From Chloroflexota bacterium (GTDB taxonomy: Bacteria; Chloroflexota; UBA5177; JANWHV01): a DNA stretch of 21,201 bases. The notes under the pieces are model-generated. The model was given only the letters and a program-made list of their open reading frames with translations, was not told the origin of the DNA and searched no databases. Each line of letters starts with the position of its first letter. The first letter of the stretch is position 1. Below, one piece after another: positions 1 to 7,938 of the stretch. The stretch spans positions 1 to 21,201 of the forward strand of contig JAQBPC010000619.1 in NCBI GenBank assembly GCA_028287725.1, in the 5' to 3' direction. A program made the position numbers and the translations under genes.

Positions 1-647
1 AGATAGGCGAAGGCTCGAGCAGCGGACGCTTCCGGATCCGCCGCGACGTCTTCGAGCGGTATCGTGGTGAGCCCGAGCCGCTGGATCACCGCGCGTTCCC
101 ACGGTGTGTTGTGAGAGGCGTCATTGGCGAACAGCAGCACCTGGTCGGGGGTGAGTAACGGATAGCGAGGCCCGAACCGGCTCAGCTCAGGTGTCGCCGG
201 CTCCTCCCCGAGCAGGTGTGCCACGCCCATCCAGTCAAGCGCGCCATCAGGCACGCTTTGGGGTGTGTTGAGATCGCCGTGTATGTCAAAGTAGAGCAGG
301 CCGATTCGCTCTTGGGTGGGTAGGTGGCCGGCGACGGTGCCCAGCTCGACGGTACAGTCGCCACCGAGCACGAGGGCAACTTCGTCGCTCGCCACGGCGT
401 CGCGCACCCGCTGGGCCACGGCTTCAGCGATCTCCACCACGACTGGGAGGTTCTGGGCGTAGCGGTTGGACCGGTCGGGCCGCCATCGCCACACAGGTAG
501 GTCCCCGTGATCGCGTGTTACCGCACCTGCCTGCTCGAGTCGCTCGCGGAGCCCGGCTTCGCGCAGTGCGCGCGGCGCCTTCTCCTGGCCCGGAGCATAA
601 GCGCCGGCACTGCTCGGCGCGCCGATGAGCCCGATGGATCGTGGCAC
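1..647 (-). CDS. Arginase/agmatinase-family (ureohydrolase) protein, C-terminus beyond window edge
   Basis: Reading the minus strand from a GTG at 647 gives an open frame of about 215 residues to the window edge. It begins MPRSIGLIGAPSSAGAYAPG, a typical ureohydrolase N-terminus. Further on come LVLGGDCTVELG (the GGDHS metal-ligand position), LYFDIHGDLNTP (the DAHxD metal-binding motif as D-I-H-G-D) and DGALDWMGVAHLLG (the substrate-side region after the ligands). Known family members hydrolyse guanidino or formimino compounds at a binuclear Mn site. Here the first ligand position is Cys instead of His. The frame has no ATG start; GTG is chosen because AAGGGGG lies 6 bases upstream and the beta-strand SIGLIGAP follows at once. 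The last visible segment resembles the central Rossmann-like part. The substrate (arginine, agmatine, formiminoglutamate or other) cannot be told. The family is well supported; catalytic activity is not. Confidence 0.88.
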   Translation of the reverse strand, partial: MPRSIGLIGAPSSAGAYAPGQEKAPRALREAGLRERLEQAGAVTRDHGDLPVWRWRPDRSNRYAQNLPVVVEIAEAVAQRVRDAVASDEVALVLGGDCTVELGTVAGHLPTQERIGLLYFDIHGDLNTPQSVPDGALDWMGVAHLLGEEPATPELSRFGPRYPLLTPDQVLLFANDASHNTPWERAVIQRLGLTTIPLEDVAADPEASAARAFAY

Positions 648-1060
648 CTTCGTCCCCCTTGTCACTCAGAGGAAGCGCTGAGGTAAGTACACCCAGCGAC
701 GGTGGGCAACGCCAGGGGCGCACTGCGCCCGAAAAACAACGCGACCGGCAGGCGCGGTCATCTGCCAGGCGTTTCGACTTTCTTTCCACCTGCTCGTATC
801 TCCATGTCGACCTTTGGTGTAACGGTATGACTAGCACCAATTAGCGTTACGGCAGCGGATTCTTTATCAAGCGCGAAAGACGTTATGATGCGATGTGCCA
901 CTGAGCGCGCCGTACTAGATGACTCCGAACTACGCTGAGCGATCGTAACGGCGCGCATCAGGCGGCGGCCATTGCCGCCGAGCTCAACGGTATCGAATGC
1001 CGGCAGGGGCGGCTGGAGTATGGAGGCAGGCCCATCGCAAACCTGAAGCGCTATGCACCC
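648..1060. other. Divergent intergenic region between arginase-family and DUF2079 genes
   Basis: No gene is supported in these 413 bases; short open frames here look like chance. A possible plus-strand -10 element TATGAT (884-889) has only a poor -35 partner (TCTTTA, 861-866, 17-base spacing). Interleaved inverted repeats lie at 814-850: TTGGTG (814-819) with CACCAA (835-840), and GTAACG (819-824) with CGTTAC (845-850). They could be an operator but are short. GGCGGC (961-966) and GCCGCC (974-979) can form a hairpin in the DUF2079 leader. The DUF2079 reading frame stays open from 923, but no ATG, GTG or TTG occurs in frame before 1061. Confidence 0.4.
654..660 (-). promoter_or_regulatory. Ribosome binding site deciding the GTG start of the arginase-family gene
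   Basis: The minus strand reads AAGGGGG here, 6 bases before the GTG at 647. No ATG is available in this frame, so this site is the main reason for placing the start at 647. Confidence 0.6.
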
Positions 1061-3172
1061 GTGGCAATACACCTGCTGTTCTGGACAAGCGTGCTTGTGT
1101 ACACGGTGGTTTTTAGCCTGCTCAGCCTCCAGCAGTATCATGCCTTTCTTCCCCACGCCCTGGACCTTGGGAACATGGCTCAAGCGGCCTGGAATACCGT
1201 CCACCTCAATCCGTTTCGCTACCAGAATCAACGCCTCCATATCAATTTTGAAGCGTTCGGGACTACGAGTCGGCTCAGCGCACATGTTGAGCCAATATTT
1301 CCCGTAATTTCAGTTGTCTATTACTTTTGGCAGCATGTTGAGACTTTACTCGTTCTCCAGACAGTGGCCATTGCGGCCGGCGCCCTGCCTGTGCGTCTTC
1401 TTGCGCGCCGGCGCCTCGGACCAGGGCTTCCGGAAATCGTCTTTCCGCTGGCCTACTTGCTCTTCCCGGCGCTCGAGGCCGCAAATTTGGATGAGTTTCA
1501 TCCAGTTGCCTTGGCGGCGCCGCTGTTGTTGTGGGCGTTTTATCTCGCCGATATTCGACGGTATTCGCTGTTTGTTTTGCTGTCGTTAGCCGCGATTGGC
1601 TGTAAGGAAGAAATCGGTGTAGTGGTTGGCGGGATCGCCATTTTCTGGATTGCTTTGCGAAACGGGGATCGTCGATTCGGTGTGATAGTCGCCATTTTGA
1701 GCGTGACGTGGTCACTCCTGGCGCTGAAGATTGTCGTGCCGCATTTTAGCGGCGGCGAAAGCTCCTACTGGGCGCGCTATCTCCCTCCCGGCTACCCGGT
1801 AGCTCGGTATCCGGTCACCCAGGCCGATATCCTCCAGTACTGGCTCCATCACCCTATGCAAGTACTGGATGACCTGCGAAGCGAGGCAAAGCTCAGCTAT
1901 ATGCATCGCTTACTCGTTCCGTTCGGGTACATGTCACTTGTGAACCCGGTAACGCTCCTGGCAGGCATACCAAGTTTGCTGCTGGTTCTGCTCAGCGAGG
2001 AACCGCACATGTACAGCGGGCTTGCGCACTATAGCGTTGAGCTGGTGCCGGTCATTGTTGTCGCCGCGATTCTGGGAACGGAGTTGCTGAGCAAGCTTGT
2101 TGTAGCAAGACTTCGCGTCTCCTCCACGGTCGCCGTGGCGGCTTGCTGCCTCTATGTCCTAGCTTCGTCTATAGCGAATCATAGGGTTAACGGCTTCAGC
2201 CCGCTCGCCGAGAGTTTTGTAGTTCCGGCAGTCACGGCGCACGACAAACTGCTCGATCAGGTGCTTCACTTGATTCCCGCGGGAGCTTCGGTCTCGGCAC
2301 AAGACGCGTTAAACGCGCACCTGAGTGACCGCGGCCGGATCTTCCTCTTCCCCGACCTCGACCACAATCATGTGCAATACATCGTGCTGGACACGACATT
2401 GGGCACGGGCTCGGCTATCCGACCCTGTGATCTCTACACCCGGGTTATCGGCGAGCCATTCCCCGCGCCCGCGGCCCCACTACCGTGTGACACTGCTGTC
2501 AGCACCGCAAGTAATCAGCTGCCTACCCACACTTCCCGGAGCGCCGACCAGCGAGCCGCCGCATATTCGTTGCTGCACAGTGGCCGCTGGATCGTCCGCT
2601 TCGCTCGGGACGGAATTCTGCTGCTCGAGCAGCGGAAACCGCGGGATCCGGCCGGCAGCGAATTGCCGGCAGCGTTCTATAGCTTCGTCACCCCTGCGGC
2701 CGGCACCCCAGCCCACCGCGTGGTCGCTCGATTTGGTGACTTCCTCGAGCTGGAAGGTTTCTCGATTGCGCGACGAGAGGTAACGAACCTGCGGAACCCT
2801 GACGTGGTGGTAACGACCTGGTGGCGCGCCCTTAAGGCATCCCCGCGAGCGCTGACGATCATGCACTACCTGTCCGACAGCACCGGCGCCTTACAAAATT
2901 ATGCATCCGACCAGCAAGCAACAGATTGGCTGCCGATTGCCGGCTGGCAGCCCGGCCAGACTTATATGGTCAAATCGACGCAGCTGACCGTGAAAACCAA
3001 TAAGAGCGGCCGTATCGATGTTGATCTCGGCCTAACACCTGACCCCGGCACGTACATGAATACGACGAAAAATCTGCAGATCCGGTTGATTCATGATGCA
3101 GGTACGGCGGCACTGGTCGGTCCATGTGGCTGTAACATGTTACGGCTCGGGCACATCGACGACTCTTTGTAG
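1061..3172 (+). CDS. DUF2079 family polytopic membrane protein (GT-C-like) with C-terminal beta-domain
   Basis: The product has 703 residues. The N-terminal half (about 1-370) is a string of hydrophobic helices with DUF2079 hallmarks: LDLGNMAQAAW near residue 35 (acidic residue in the first loop, as in GT-C enzymes), SAHVEPIFPVISVVYYFW near residue 75, and CKEEIGVVVGG near residue 185. DUF2079 proteins are thought to be membrane glycosyltransferase relatives using lipid-linked sugars; no activity is proven. The C-terminal part (about 540-690) is soluble and contains LELEGFSIARREV, WWRALKASPRALTIMHYLS and WQPGQTYMVKS. It resembles the extracytoplasmic beta-sandwich domain appended to many Chloroflexota GT-C proteins. 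The start is GTG at 1061, the only standard in-frame start, with a weak GAAG 12 bases upstream. Its first half is visibly less GC-rich than neighbouring genes. It stands alone, divergent from the arginase-family gene. Confidence 0.85.
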   Translation: MAIHLLFWTSVLVYTVVFSLLSLQQYHAFLPHALDLGNMAQAAWNTVHLNPFRYQNQRLHINFEAFGTTSRLSAHVEPIFPVISVVYYFWQHVETLLVLQTVAIAAGALPVRLLARRRLGPGLPEIVFPLAYLLFPALEAANLDEFHPVALAAPLLLWAFYLADIRRYSLFVLLSLAAIGCKEEIGVVVGGIAIFWIALRNGDRRFGVIVAILSVTWSLLALKIVVPHFSGGESSYWARYLPPGYPVARYPVTQADILQYWLHHPMQVLDDLRSEAKLSYMHRLLVPFGYMSLVNPVTLLAGIPSLLLVLLSEEPHMYSGLAHYSVELVPVIVVAAILGTELLSKLVVARLRVSSTVAVAACCLYVLASSIANHRVNGFSPLAESFVVPAVTAHDKLLDQVLHLIPAGASVSAQDALNAHLSDRGRIFLFPDLDHNHVQYIVLDTTLGTGSAIRPCDLYTRVIGEPFPAPAAPLPCDTAVSTASNQLPTHTSRSADQRAAAYSLLHSGRWIVRFARDGILLLEQRKPRDPAGSELPAAFYSFVTPAAGTPAHRVVARFGDFLELEGFSIARREVTNLRNPDVVVTTWWRALKASPRALTIMHYLSDSTGALQNYASDQQATDWLPIAGWQPGQTYMVKSTQLTVKTNKSGRIDVDLGLTPDPGTYMNTTKNLQIRLIHDAGTAALVGPCGCNMLRLGHIDDSL

Positions 3173-3352
3173 CGGGGGACTCAGGGTCTCGGATGGTGGT
3201 ACGATAGTGACCGCTAATTTGCGGTTTGCCTGCAAGCAAAAATCACGTTCAATGAACGAGTCATAACCCGGACATCACGGATCCAATGTGTAATTGTGAG
3301 TCGGCAGGAGGTGTTTCGGCAGATAGTAAGTTACAGGCTACATCTCGAGCTA

Positions 3353-3380
3353 TTGTTTAATACGTTCCTTCCAAGATACT
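3353..3380 (+). promoter_or_regulatory. Candidate promoter of the peptide importer operon
   Basis: TTGTTT (3353-3358) and GATACT (3375-3380) are separated by 16 bases. Four of six -10 bases match the sigma-70 consensus. Transcription from about 3387 would give a short leader ending in the strong ribosome binding site at 3395-3402. Seen by eye only. Confidence 0.3.
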
Positions 3381-3394
3381 CATTCAAATTCACC

Positions 3395-3402
3395 GTGAGG
3401 AG
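3395..3402 (+). promoter_or_regulatory. Ribosome binding site deciding the start of the peptide-binding protein
   Basis: GTGAGGAG lies 7 bases before the ATG at 3410. This supports 3410 over the longer frame opening at GTG 3296. Confidence 0.7.
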
Positions 3403-3409
3403 TTCCGAC

Positions 3410-5041
3410 ATGACAGACACTTCGGGACAGCACCTGCCGGCAAACAGAGATCTCGATAAGCGTTACCAATCTGGCGATATCTCGCGCCGCGGCTTCGTCG
3501 CTACCCTTGCCGCCGCGACTGCCGTACTCTCATTTGGCGGTTCGCTCGGCGCGGCCCGCGCTGCCGCCGAGCGCCGCGCCGATCAGTTGGATGCCCAGGC
3601 CGCGCCAAAGCGAGGCGGCATCCTCAAGGCGGGCTTGACAGGCCAGCCGGATCAATTGGATCCCGCCACCTCTTCGGTGTATACCGCGGCCCAAATCTAC
3701 GACAACGTATTCGATAAGCTGATCGTGCTGGATCGGAACGGCAGCTTCTTGCCGGCCCTGGCAACCAGGTGGAGGCAGCTGGATCCGCGTACCTGGGAAT
3801 TCGACCTGGTGCACAATGCGGTCTTCCACAACGGCGAGCCCTTCACGGCGGCCGATGTGCAGTACACCTTCCAGCGCATCCTGAACCCGAAGACCGCCAG
3901 CGCCTATACGCCGCTGTTCGACTCGATTGCCAGCGTCCAGGTGGTGAACAAGTTCACCGTGCGCTTCCACCTGAAACAGGCATTCGGTCCCTTCCTGACC
4001 AACCTCGCCGCCAACGGGGAGATCGTCAACGCGAAGGCCATTAAAGCGTTCGACCCAAAGCGGCATCCCATCGGCACCGGGCCGTTCAAGTTCAAGGAAT
4101 GGATCACCAGCGACCACGTCACGCTCGAACGCTGGCCACACTACTGGGGGAGCGGCACGCCCTACGTCGACAGCGTGATCTTCCGTGGCATGCCCGTCGA
4201 CGAAGGCCGTCTTGCGGCGTTGCAAAGTGGCGAGGTGAACTGGGTCGATGCGGTGCCGCTGCAGGACGTTAAGCGCCTGCGCAGCGGCAGCAACCCGGTC
4301 TTCATGACCTCGAATAACGCCGGCCTGCCCGACTTCCTGACCTTCGTGGTGGATAAGCCGCCCTTCAACAATAAGAAGCTGCGGCAGGCCGTCGCCTGGG
4401 CCATCGACAAGCGGGCTATCCTGGCGGTAGCCTACTTCGGCGTAGGCCAGGTCGGGTCCGCCGAAGTGCCAACCGGCAGCCCCTGGTATTCGAGCAATGA
4501 TCCGTACCATGCGGGGCCGAACCTGGCCAAGGCGCAGCAATTGCTGCATGAGGCCGGATATCCCAACGGGCTTACCGTCGAATATCTGGGTCTACCCCAA
4601 TATCCGGAGCTGCTCAAGACGGGCGAGATCGTCAAGGAGCAGCTGGCGCAGATCGGCATCACCATGAACATCACGCAGCTCGACGTCACTCCCTGGAGCA
4701 CGCGGTTGGTCAACAAAAACTATCAGATCACCTCGGCGTATCAGGAGCGGACTATCGATCCCGATAACTTCTACAGCCTGTTGCTCACCCACGACGCGAC
4801 GCTGAACTATAGCGGCTACAAAAACCCAGCCCTGGATTCGCTGGTCAGGCAGGCCAAGCAGGCAACTGATCCCGCCACCCGCAAGAAGCTCTACGCGAAG
4901 GTGCGGAACATCATGTACGAAGATGTGCCCTTCGTCTTCGTCCATTACGAAACACTCAACTACGCCATGCAGCCTCGGGTGCACGGGTCTCAGGTGCTAC
5001 CCTCGCTGGAATTGCGTTTCAAGGATGTGTGGCTCGGCTAA
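3410..5041 (+). CDS. Peptide/nickel-type ABC transporter substrate-binding protein (SBP_bac_5), Tat-exported
   Basis: The 543-residue product captures the substrate outside the membrane for the importer encoded downstream. A twin-arginine motif SRRGF (residues 25-29) precedes a hydrophobic stretch and a likely cleavage at ARA (about 49-51); no lipobox cysteine is present. The mature part starts AAPKRGGILKAGLTGQPDQL and has family 5 features: LVHNAVFHNGEPFTAADV, RHPIGTGPFKFKEW, KKLRQAVAWAIDK and YKNPALDSLVRQA. Length is normal for the family (about 500-550). The ATG at 3410 has a strong ribosome site; an upstream GTG (3296) would bury the Tat signal and is rejected. The ligand (di- or oligopeptide, nickel chelate, glutathione or other) cannot be read from sequence. 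The gene is first in the operon, followed by a strong stem-loop that may keep its transcript level above that of the membrane components. Confidence 0.93.
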   Translation: MTDTSGQHLPANRDLDKRYQSGDISRRGFVATLAAATAVLSFGGSLGAARAAAERRADQLDAQAAPKRGGILKAGLTGQPDQLDPATSSVYTAAQIYDNVFDKLIVLDRNGSFLPALATRWRQLDPRTWEFDLVHNAVFHNGEPFTAADVQYTFQRILNPKTASAYTPLFDSIASVQVVNKFTVRFHLKQAFGPFLTNLAANGEIVNAKAIKAFDPKRHPIGTGPFKFKEWITSDHVTLERWPHYWGSGTPYVDSVIFRGMPVDEGRLAALQSGEVNWVDAVPLQDVKRLRSGSNPVFMTSNNAGLPDFLTFVVDKPPFNNKKLRQAVAWAIDKRAILAVAYFGVGQVGSAEVPTGSPWYSSNDPYHAGPNLAKAQQLLHEAGYPNGLTVEYLGLPQYPELLKTGEIVKEQLAQIGITMNITQLDVTPWSTRLVNKNYQITSAYQERTIDPDNFYSLLLTHDATLNYSGYKNPALDSLVRQAKQATDPATRKKLYAKVRNIMYEDVPFVFVHYETLNYAMQPRVHGSQVLPSLELRFKDVWLG

Positions 5042-5047
5042 ACTGGT

Positions 5048-5080
5048 GCCCGCGCCTTGGCTCAGAGCCAAGGCGCGGGC
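5048..5080 (+). terminator. Perfect 15-bp intercistronic stem-loop after the binding-protein gene
   Basis: GCCCGCGCCTTGGCT (5048-5062) and AGCCAAGGCGCGGGC (5066-5080) pair perfectly around a 3-base loop. It starts 6 bases after the stop codon and ends 40 bases before the first permease gene. No T-run follows, so it is more likely a partial terminator or mRNA 3'-end stabiliser than a full intrinsic terminator. Such a structure between a binding-protein gene and its permease genes commonly sets unequal expression. Confidence 0.75.
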
Positions 5081-5120
5081 CGTATGACTGGGGAGCCGTC
5101 ACCAGGTGTAAGGAATCACG

Positions 5121-6080
5121 ATGCAGGGCACTCTAGGATATATCGCTCGCCGGCTGGCATTGGCCGTGCCGGTGTTGCTGGCGATGAGCGTGTTTGTCTT
5201 CGCCATCATTCATCTCACGCCAGGCGATCCGGTCCGGGCCGCGTTGGGTTTAAGCTATGCGCCGACGGCGGCAGCTACCCTGCGGCACCAGATGGGCCTC
5301 GACCAGCCAATCGTTCAGCAGTATCTGAACTGGCTTGGGAACGTCTTGCGCGGGAATCTGGGACAGGATCTCATCTCGCATCAGCCGTTGAGCGAGCTCT
5401 TGTCGCAGCGGCTTCCGGTTACTCTGGAGCTCACGGTACTCTCGATGGGACTAGCCGTGATTATTGCCGTCCCGCTAGGCGTCGCCGCGGCTCGTCACCC
5501 GGGCGGCATAGTCGACCGGCTCCTGGGCGGCATCACCCTCTTGGGCATTTCCGTGCCGGACTTCGTGCTGGGCACATTGCTCATCCTGCTCTTCGCCGCG
5601 ACCCTGAACTGGCTGCCGCCGCAAGATTTCGTTCCATTCACGCAGAGCCCGTCGGATAATCTGCGGCATCTGCTGCTGCCGGTTATTGCGCTGGCCATGG
5701 CCGAAGTGGCATACATTTCCCAGACGACCAGAGCGAGCATGTTGGAGACGTTGAACCAGGACTACATTACCTTCCTGCGCGCAAAGGGCATACCGGAGCG
5801 CACCGTAGCCTATAAGCACGCGTTGCGCAATGCTGCCGTCCCCGTGATAACGGTGATCGGCGTGCAGTTCGGCACGCTGTTAGGCGGAGCGATCGTGGTG
5901 GAGAATGTGTTCTCGCTACCCGGGGTTGGAAAAATGACGGTCGACGCGGTCTCCACGCGTAACTATCCCATCGTGCAGGGCGGCGTACTGGTGATCGCCG
6001 CGATCTTCATCGCGGTCAATCTCATCACCGACATACTCTATGGTGTTTTTAACCCACGCATCCGAGAGGGCCAACGATGA
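5121..6080 (+). CDS. ABC transporter permease, DppB/OppB type
   Basis: The 319-residue inner-membrane permease is the first of two forming the translocation channel of the importer. It begins with a hydrophobic helix after MQGTLGYIARRLALAVPVLL and has LTPGDPVRAALG, the characteristic loop of the DppB family, followed by further helices. The cytoplasmic EAA loop that contacts the ATPases is visible around residues 213-250 (FLRAKGIPERTVAYKHALRN, then AAVPVITVIG). The length fits the family (about 305-340). The ATG follows AAGGA at suitable spacing. Its stop codon overlaps the next gene's start by 4 bases (ATGA at 6077-6080), indicating translational coupling. The fold and family are clear; the substrate is set by the binding protein and stays unknown. 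Confidence 0.93.
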   Translation: MQGTLGYIARRLALAVPVLLAMSVFVFAIIHLTPGDPVRAALGLSYAPTAAATLRHQMGLDQPIVQQYLNWLGNVLRGNLGQDLISHQPLSELLSQRLPVTLELTVLSMGLAVIIAVPLGVAAARHPGGIVDRLLGGITLLGISVPDFVLGTLLILLFAATLNWLPPQDFVPFTQSPSDNLRHLLLPVIALAMAEVAYISQTTRASMLETLNQDYITFLRAKGIPERTVAYKHALRNAAVPVITVIGVQFGTLLGGAIVVENVFSLPGVGKMTVDAVSTRNYPIVQGGVLVIAAIFIAVNLITDILYGVFNPRIREGQR

Positions 6081-6961
6081 GCGCCCCGGCCACGATGCCG
6101 GCCGCGCAAGATTCCAGGCCCGTGCGGTTCGGACTCCTCACCAGAGCTCTGGGGCGCAACCGGGCGATCGTGGCCGGCCTGGCAATCGTCCTGGCGCTGA
6201 CCCTGGTCGCGCTCGCCGCCTCCATGATCACACCGTATAGCTACCACGCGATGTCCTACGACGCGGTGCTGGCGGGACCAAGCAGGGCACATGTCTTCGG
6301 AACCGACGGACTCGGGCGCGATCTCTTTACCCGCGTCGTGTATTCATTTCAGGTCTCGCTCAAGGTGGCGTTCGGGTCCGTCGTGCTGGCGCTGCTGGTG
6401 GGCATACCCTTGGGCCTGGTTGCCGGCTATTGGGGCGGCCTGCTCGACGGGCTACTGATGCGGTTAATCGATATGCTCCTGGCCTTCCCCGCGATTCTGC
6501 TGGCAATCGCGCTCATTACCATCCTGGGGCAGGGCTTGACCGTCATGGTCATCGCCATCGCCGTCGTCTACGTGCCGATCCTTGCGCGCGTGCTGCGCGG
6601 GTCAGTGCTGGATGTACGGCAAGCCACTTACGTAGAAGGGGCGCGGGCGCGCGGCGCCGGCCACATGCGGCTGATGCTGCGCCATGTGTTACCGAACAGC
6701 ATTGGTCCCACGCTCGTGCAAGCGACGCTGCTGATGGCCTTCGCCATCCAAATCGAGGCTGGCCTCTCATTCCTGGGGCTTGGGGTGCAGCCGCCTACGC
6801 CTTCGCTTGGCTACATGTTGCAGGAAAACCATGGCTATATCTCGCAGTCGCCCTGGGGATCGCTGTTCCCTTGTTTGGCCATCGCGCTGGCCGTGCTTGG
6901 CTTCAATCTGCTGGGCACTGGCCTTCGATCGTCACTCGATCCCAGGGGGCGGGCACGATGA
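6077..6961 (+). CDS. ABC transporter permease, DppC/OppC type
   Basis: The 294-residue product is the second channel subunit. It has the family's N-terminal cytoplasmic stretch and first helix (LGRNRAIVAGLAIVLALTLV), then HVFGTDGLGRDLFTRVVY, the diagnostic DppC motif before the core domain. The EAA loop is VEGARARGAGHMRLMLRHVL followed by PNSIGPTLV. The C-terminal segment LSFLGLGVQPPTPSLGYML is also a strong family signature. It starts inside the upstream stop codon and ends inside the ATPase gene start (ATGA at 6958-6961), so four consecutive genes are tightly coupled. It would heterodimerise with the upstream permease. The length is usual for the family and nothing appears broken. Confidence 0.93.
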   Translation: MSAPATMPAAQDSRPVRFGLLTRALGRNRAIVAGLAIVLALTLVALAASMITPYSYHAMSYDAVLAGPSRAHVFGTDGLGRDLFTRVVYSFQVSLKVAFGSVVLALLVGIPLGLVAGYWGGLLDGLLMRLIDMLLAFPAILLAIALITILGQGLTVMVIAIAVVYVPILARVLRGSVLDVRQATYVEGARARGAGHMRLMLRHVLPNSIGPTLVQATLLMAFAIQIEAGLSFLGLGVQPPTPSLGYMLQENHGYISQSPWGSLFPCLAIALAVLGFNLLGTGLRSSLDPRGRAR

Positions 6962-7938
6962 GTGCGACGGATACACTGCTGGAGGTGAACGACCTCTCGG
7001 TGCGCTTCGCGGTGGAAGCCGGCGCCGTGCATGCCGTGTCGGATGTGAGTTTTTCGCTTCGGCGTGGCCAGACGCTCGGCCTGGTGGGCGAGTCCGGCTG
7101 CGGGAAAAGCACCGCGGCATTCGCTCTCATGGGCTTGCTCCCGAGGAACGGCCGCGTGACGGCGGGAAGGGTCGAGTTCGAGGGACGCGACCTGCTCAAA
7201 CTGCGGCCACGCGAGCTCCAGGCCCTGAGGGGCGACCGCATCTCAATGGTGTTCCAGAACCCCATGACCTCGCTTGACCCGGCCTATACCGTGGGCGCGC
7301 AGATCGTCGACGTCCTGCGCGAGCATCGCCGGCTCGCCGCCGGCGCGGCGAAGGCCCGTGCTATCGAGCTGCTGCGCCGGGTGGGTATCCCCTCGCCCGA
7401 CCAGCGATTCCACTCCTATCCGCACCAGCTCAGCGGTGGGCAACGCCAACGCGTGGTGATCGCCATCGCGCTGGCCTGCGAGCCGGCCTTGCTGATCGCC
7501 GATGAGCCGACCACGGCCCTGGACGTGACGATCCAGGCGCAGATCCTGTCACTGCTGCGCGACCTGTGCGCCGAAGAGGGAACGGCAATTATTCTTATCA
7601 GCCATGATCTGGGCGTTATCGCCCAAATGTGTAATCGCGTCGCCGTGATGTATGGCGGCAGGCTGGTTGAGGAAGGTCCCGTGGATCGTATCTTTGCCAG
7701 GCCTCTGCACCCATATACTCAGGCGCTATTACGCTCGATTCCCTCGGCCGGTGTCGGGCGCGGCAGCCTTGCGGTGATCGAGGGCGGCGTACCGAATCTG
7801 GTACAGCCACCACCCGGCTGCCCTTTTGCGCCACGCTGTGCGCACCGTATGGCAATCTGCGCCGAGCGAATGCCTGTGCGCACCGCACCGGAGCCGGACC
7901 ATCAGGTGGCCTGCCACCTCTACGAGGAGACGGCATGA
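6958..7938 (+). CDS. ABC transporter ATP-binding protein, DppD/OppD type
   Basis: The 326-residue cytoplasmic ATPase drives the importer. Walker A is GESGCGKST (residues 44-52), the Q-loop is MVFQNP, the signature is LSGGQRQRV, Walker B is LLIADEPTTALD and the switch His is in ILISHDLGVI. The C-terminal oligopeptide/dipeptide extension (PF08352-like) carries GCPFAPRCAHRMAIC plus a final Cys in VACHL; in characterised relatives such cysteines bind an iron-sulphur cluster. The frame is open far upstream (from 6430), but that part is antiparallel noise over the permease gene; the ATG at 6958 gives the normal N-terminus MSATDTLLEVNDLSVRF. It overlaps both neighbours by 4 bases. Confidence 0.94.
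   Translation: MSATDTLLEVNDLSVRFAVEAGAVHAVSDVSFSLRRGQTLGLVGESGCGKSTAAFALMGLLPRNGRVTAGRVEFEGRDLLKLRPRELQALRGDRISMVFQNPMTSLDPAYTVGAQIVDVLREHRRLAAGAAKARAIELLRRVGIPSPDQRFHSYPHQLSGGQRQRVVIAIALACEPALLIADEPTTALDVTIQAQILSLLRDLCAEEGTAIILISHDLGVIAQMCNRVAVMYGGRLVEEGPVDRIFARPLHPYTQALLRSIPSAGVGRGSLAVIEGGVPNLVQPPPGCPFAPRCAHRMAICAERMPVRTAPEPDHQVACHLYEETA

Larger units (their letters stand above)
3173..3409. other. Intergenic region upstream of the peptide importer operon
   Basis: These 237 bases are AT-richer than the flanks and hold no supported gene. Short inverted repeats occur: CGTTC/GAACG (3246-3258, 3-base loop) and, just upstream, TTTGC/GCAAA. Neither is followed by a T-run, so no clear rho-independent terminator for the DUF2079 gene is seen. 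The binding-protein frame is open upstream to a GTG at 3296, but those 38 codons do not look like protein and would precede the Tat signal. Confidence 0.4.

Noticed and set aside
814..850. Possible tRNA-like fold
   Set aside because: There is no T-arm sequence, no anticodon arm and no 7-bp acceptor stem; only short inverted repeats are present.
3132..3143. 12-base palindrome GTAACATGTTAC
   Set aside because: A spacer-less 12-base palindrome is expected several times by chance in 21 kb, and this one lies in the coding end of the DUF2079 gene.
3530..4549. 339-codon open frame on the minus strand
   Set aside because: It lies wholly antisense to the peptide-binding protein gene, whose product matches a family end to end. 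Long antisense frames are expected in GC-rich genes.
6430..6957. Upstream extension of the DppD-type ATPase frame
   Set aside because: It overlaps the DppC-type permease gene in another frame; the ATG at 6958 gives the normal ATPase N-terminus and an ATGA coupling.
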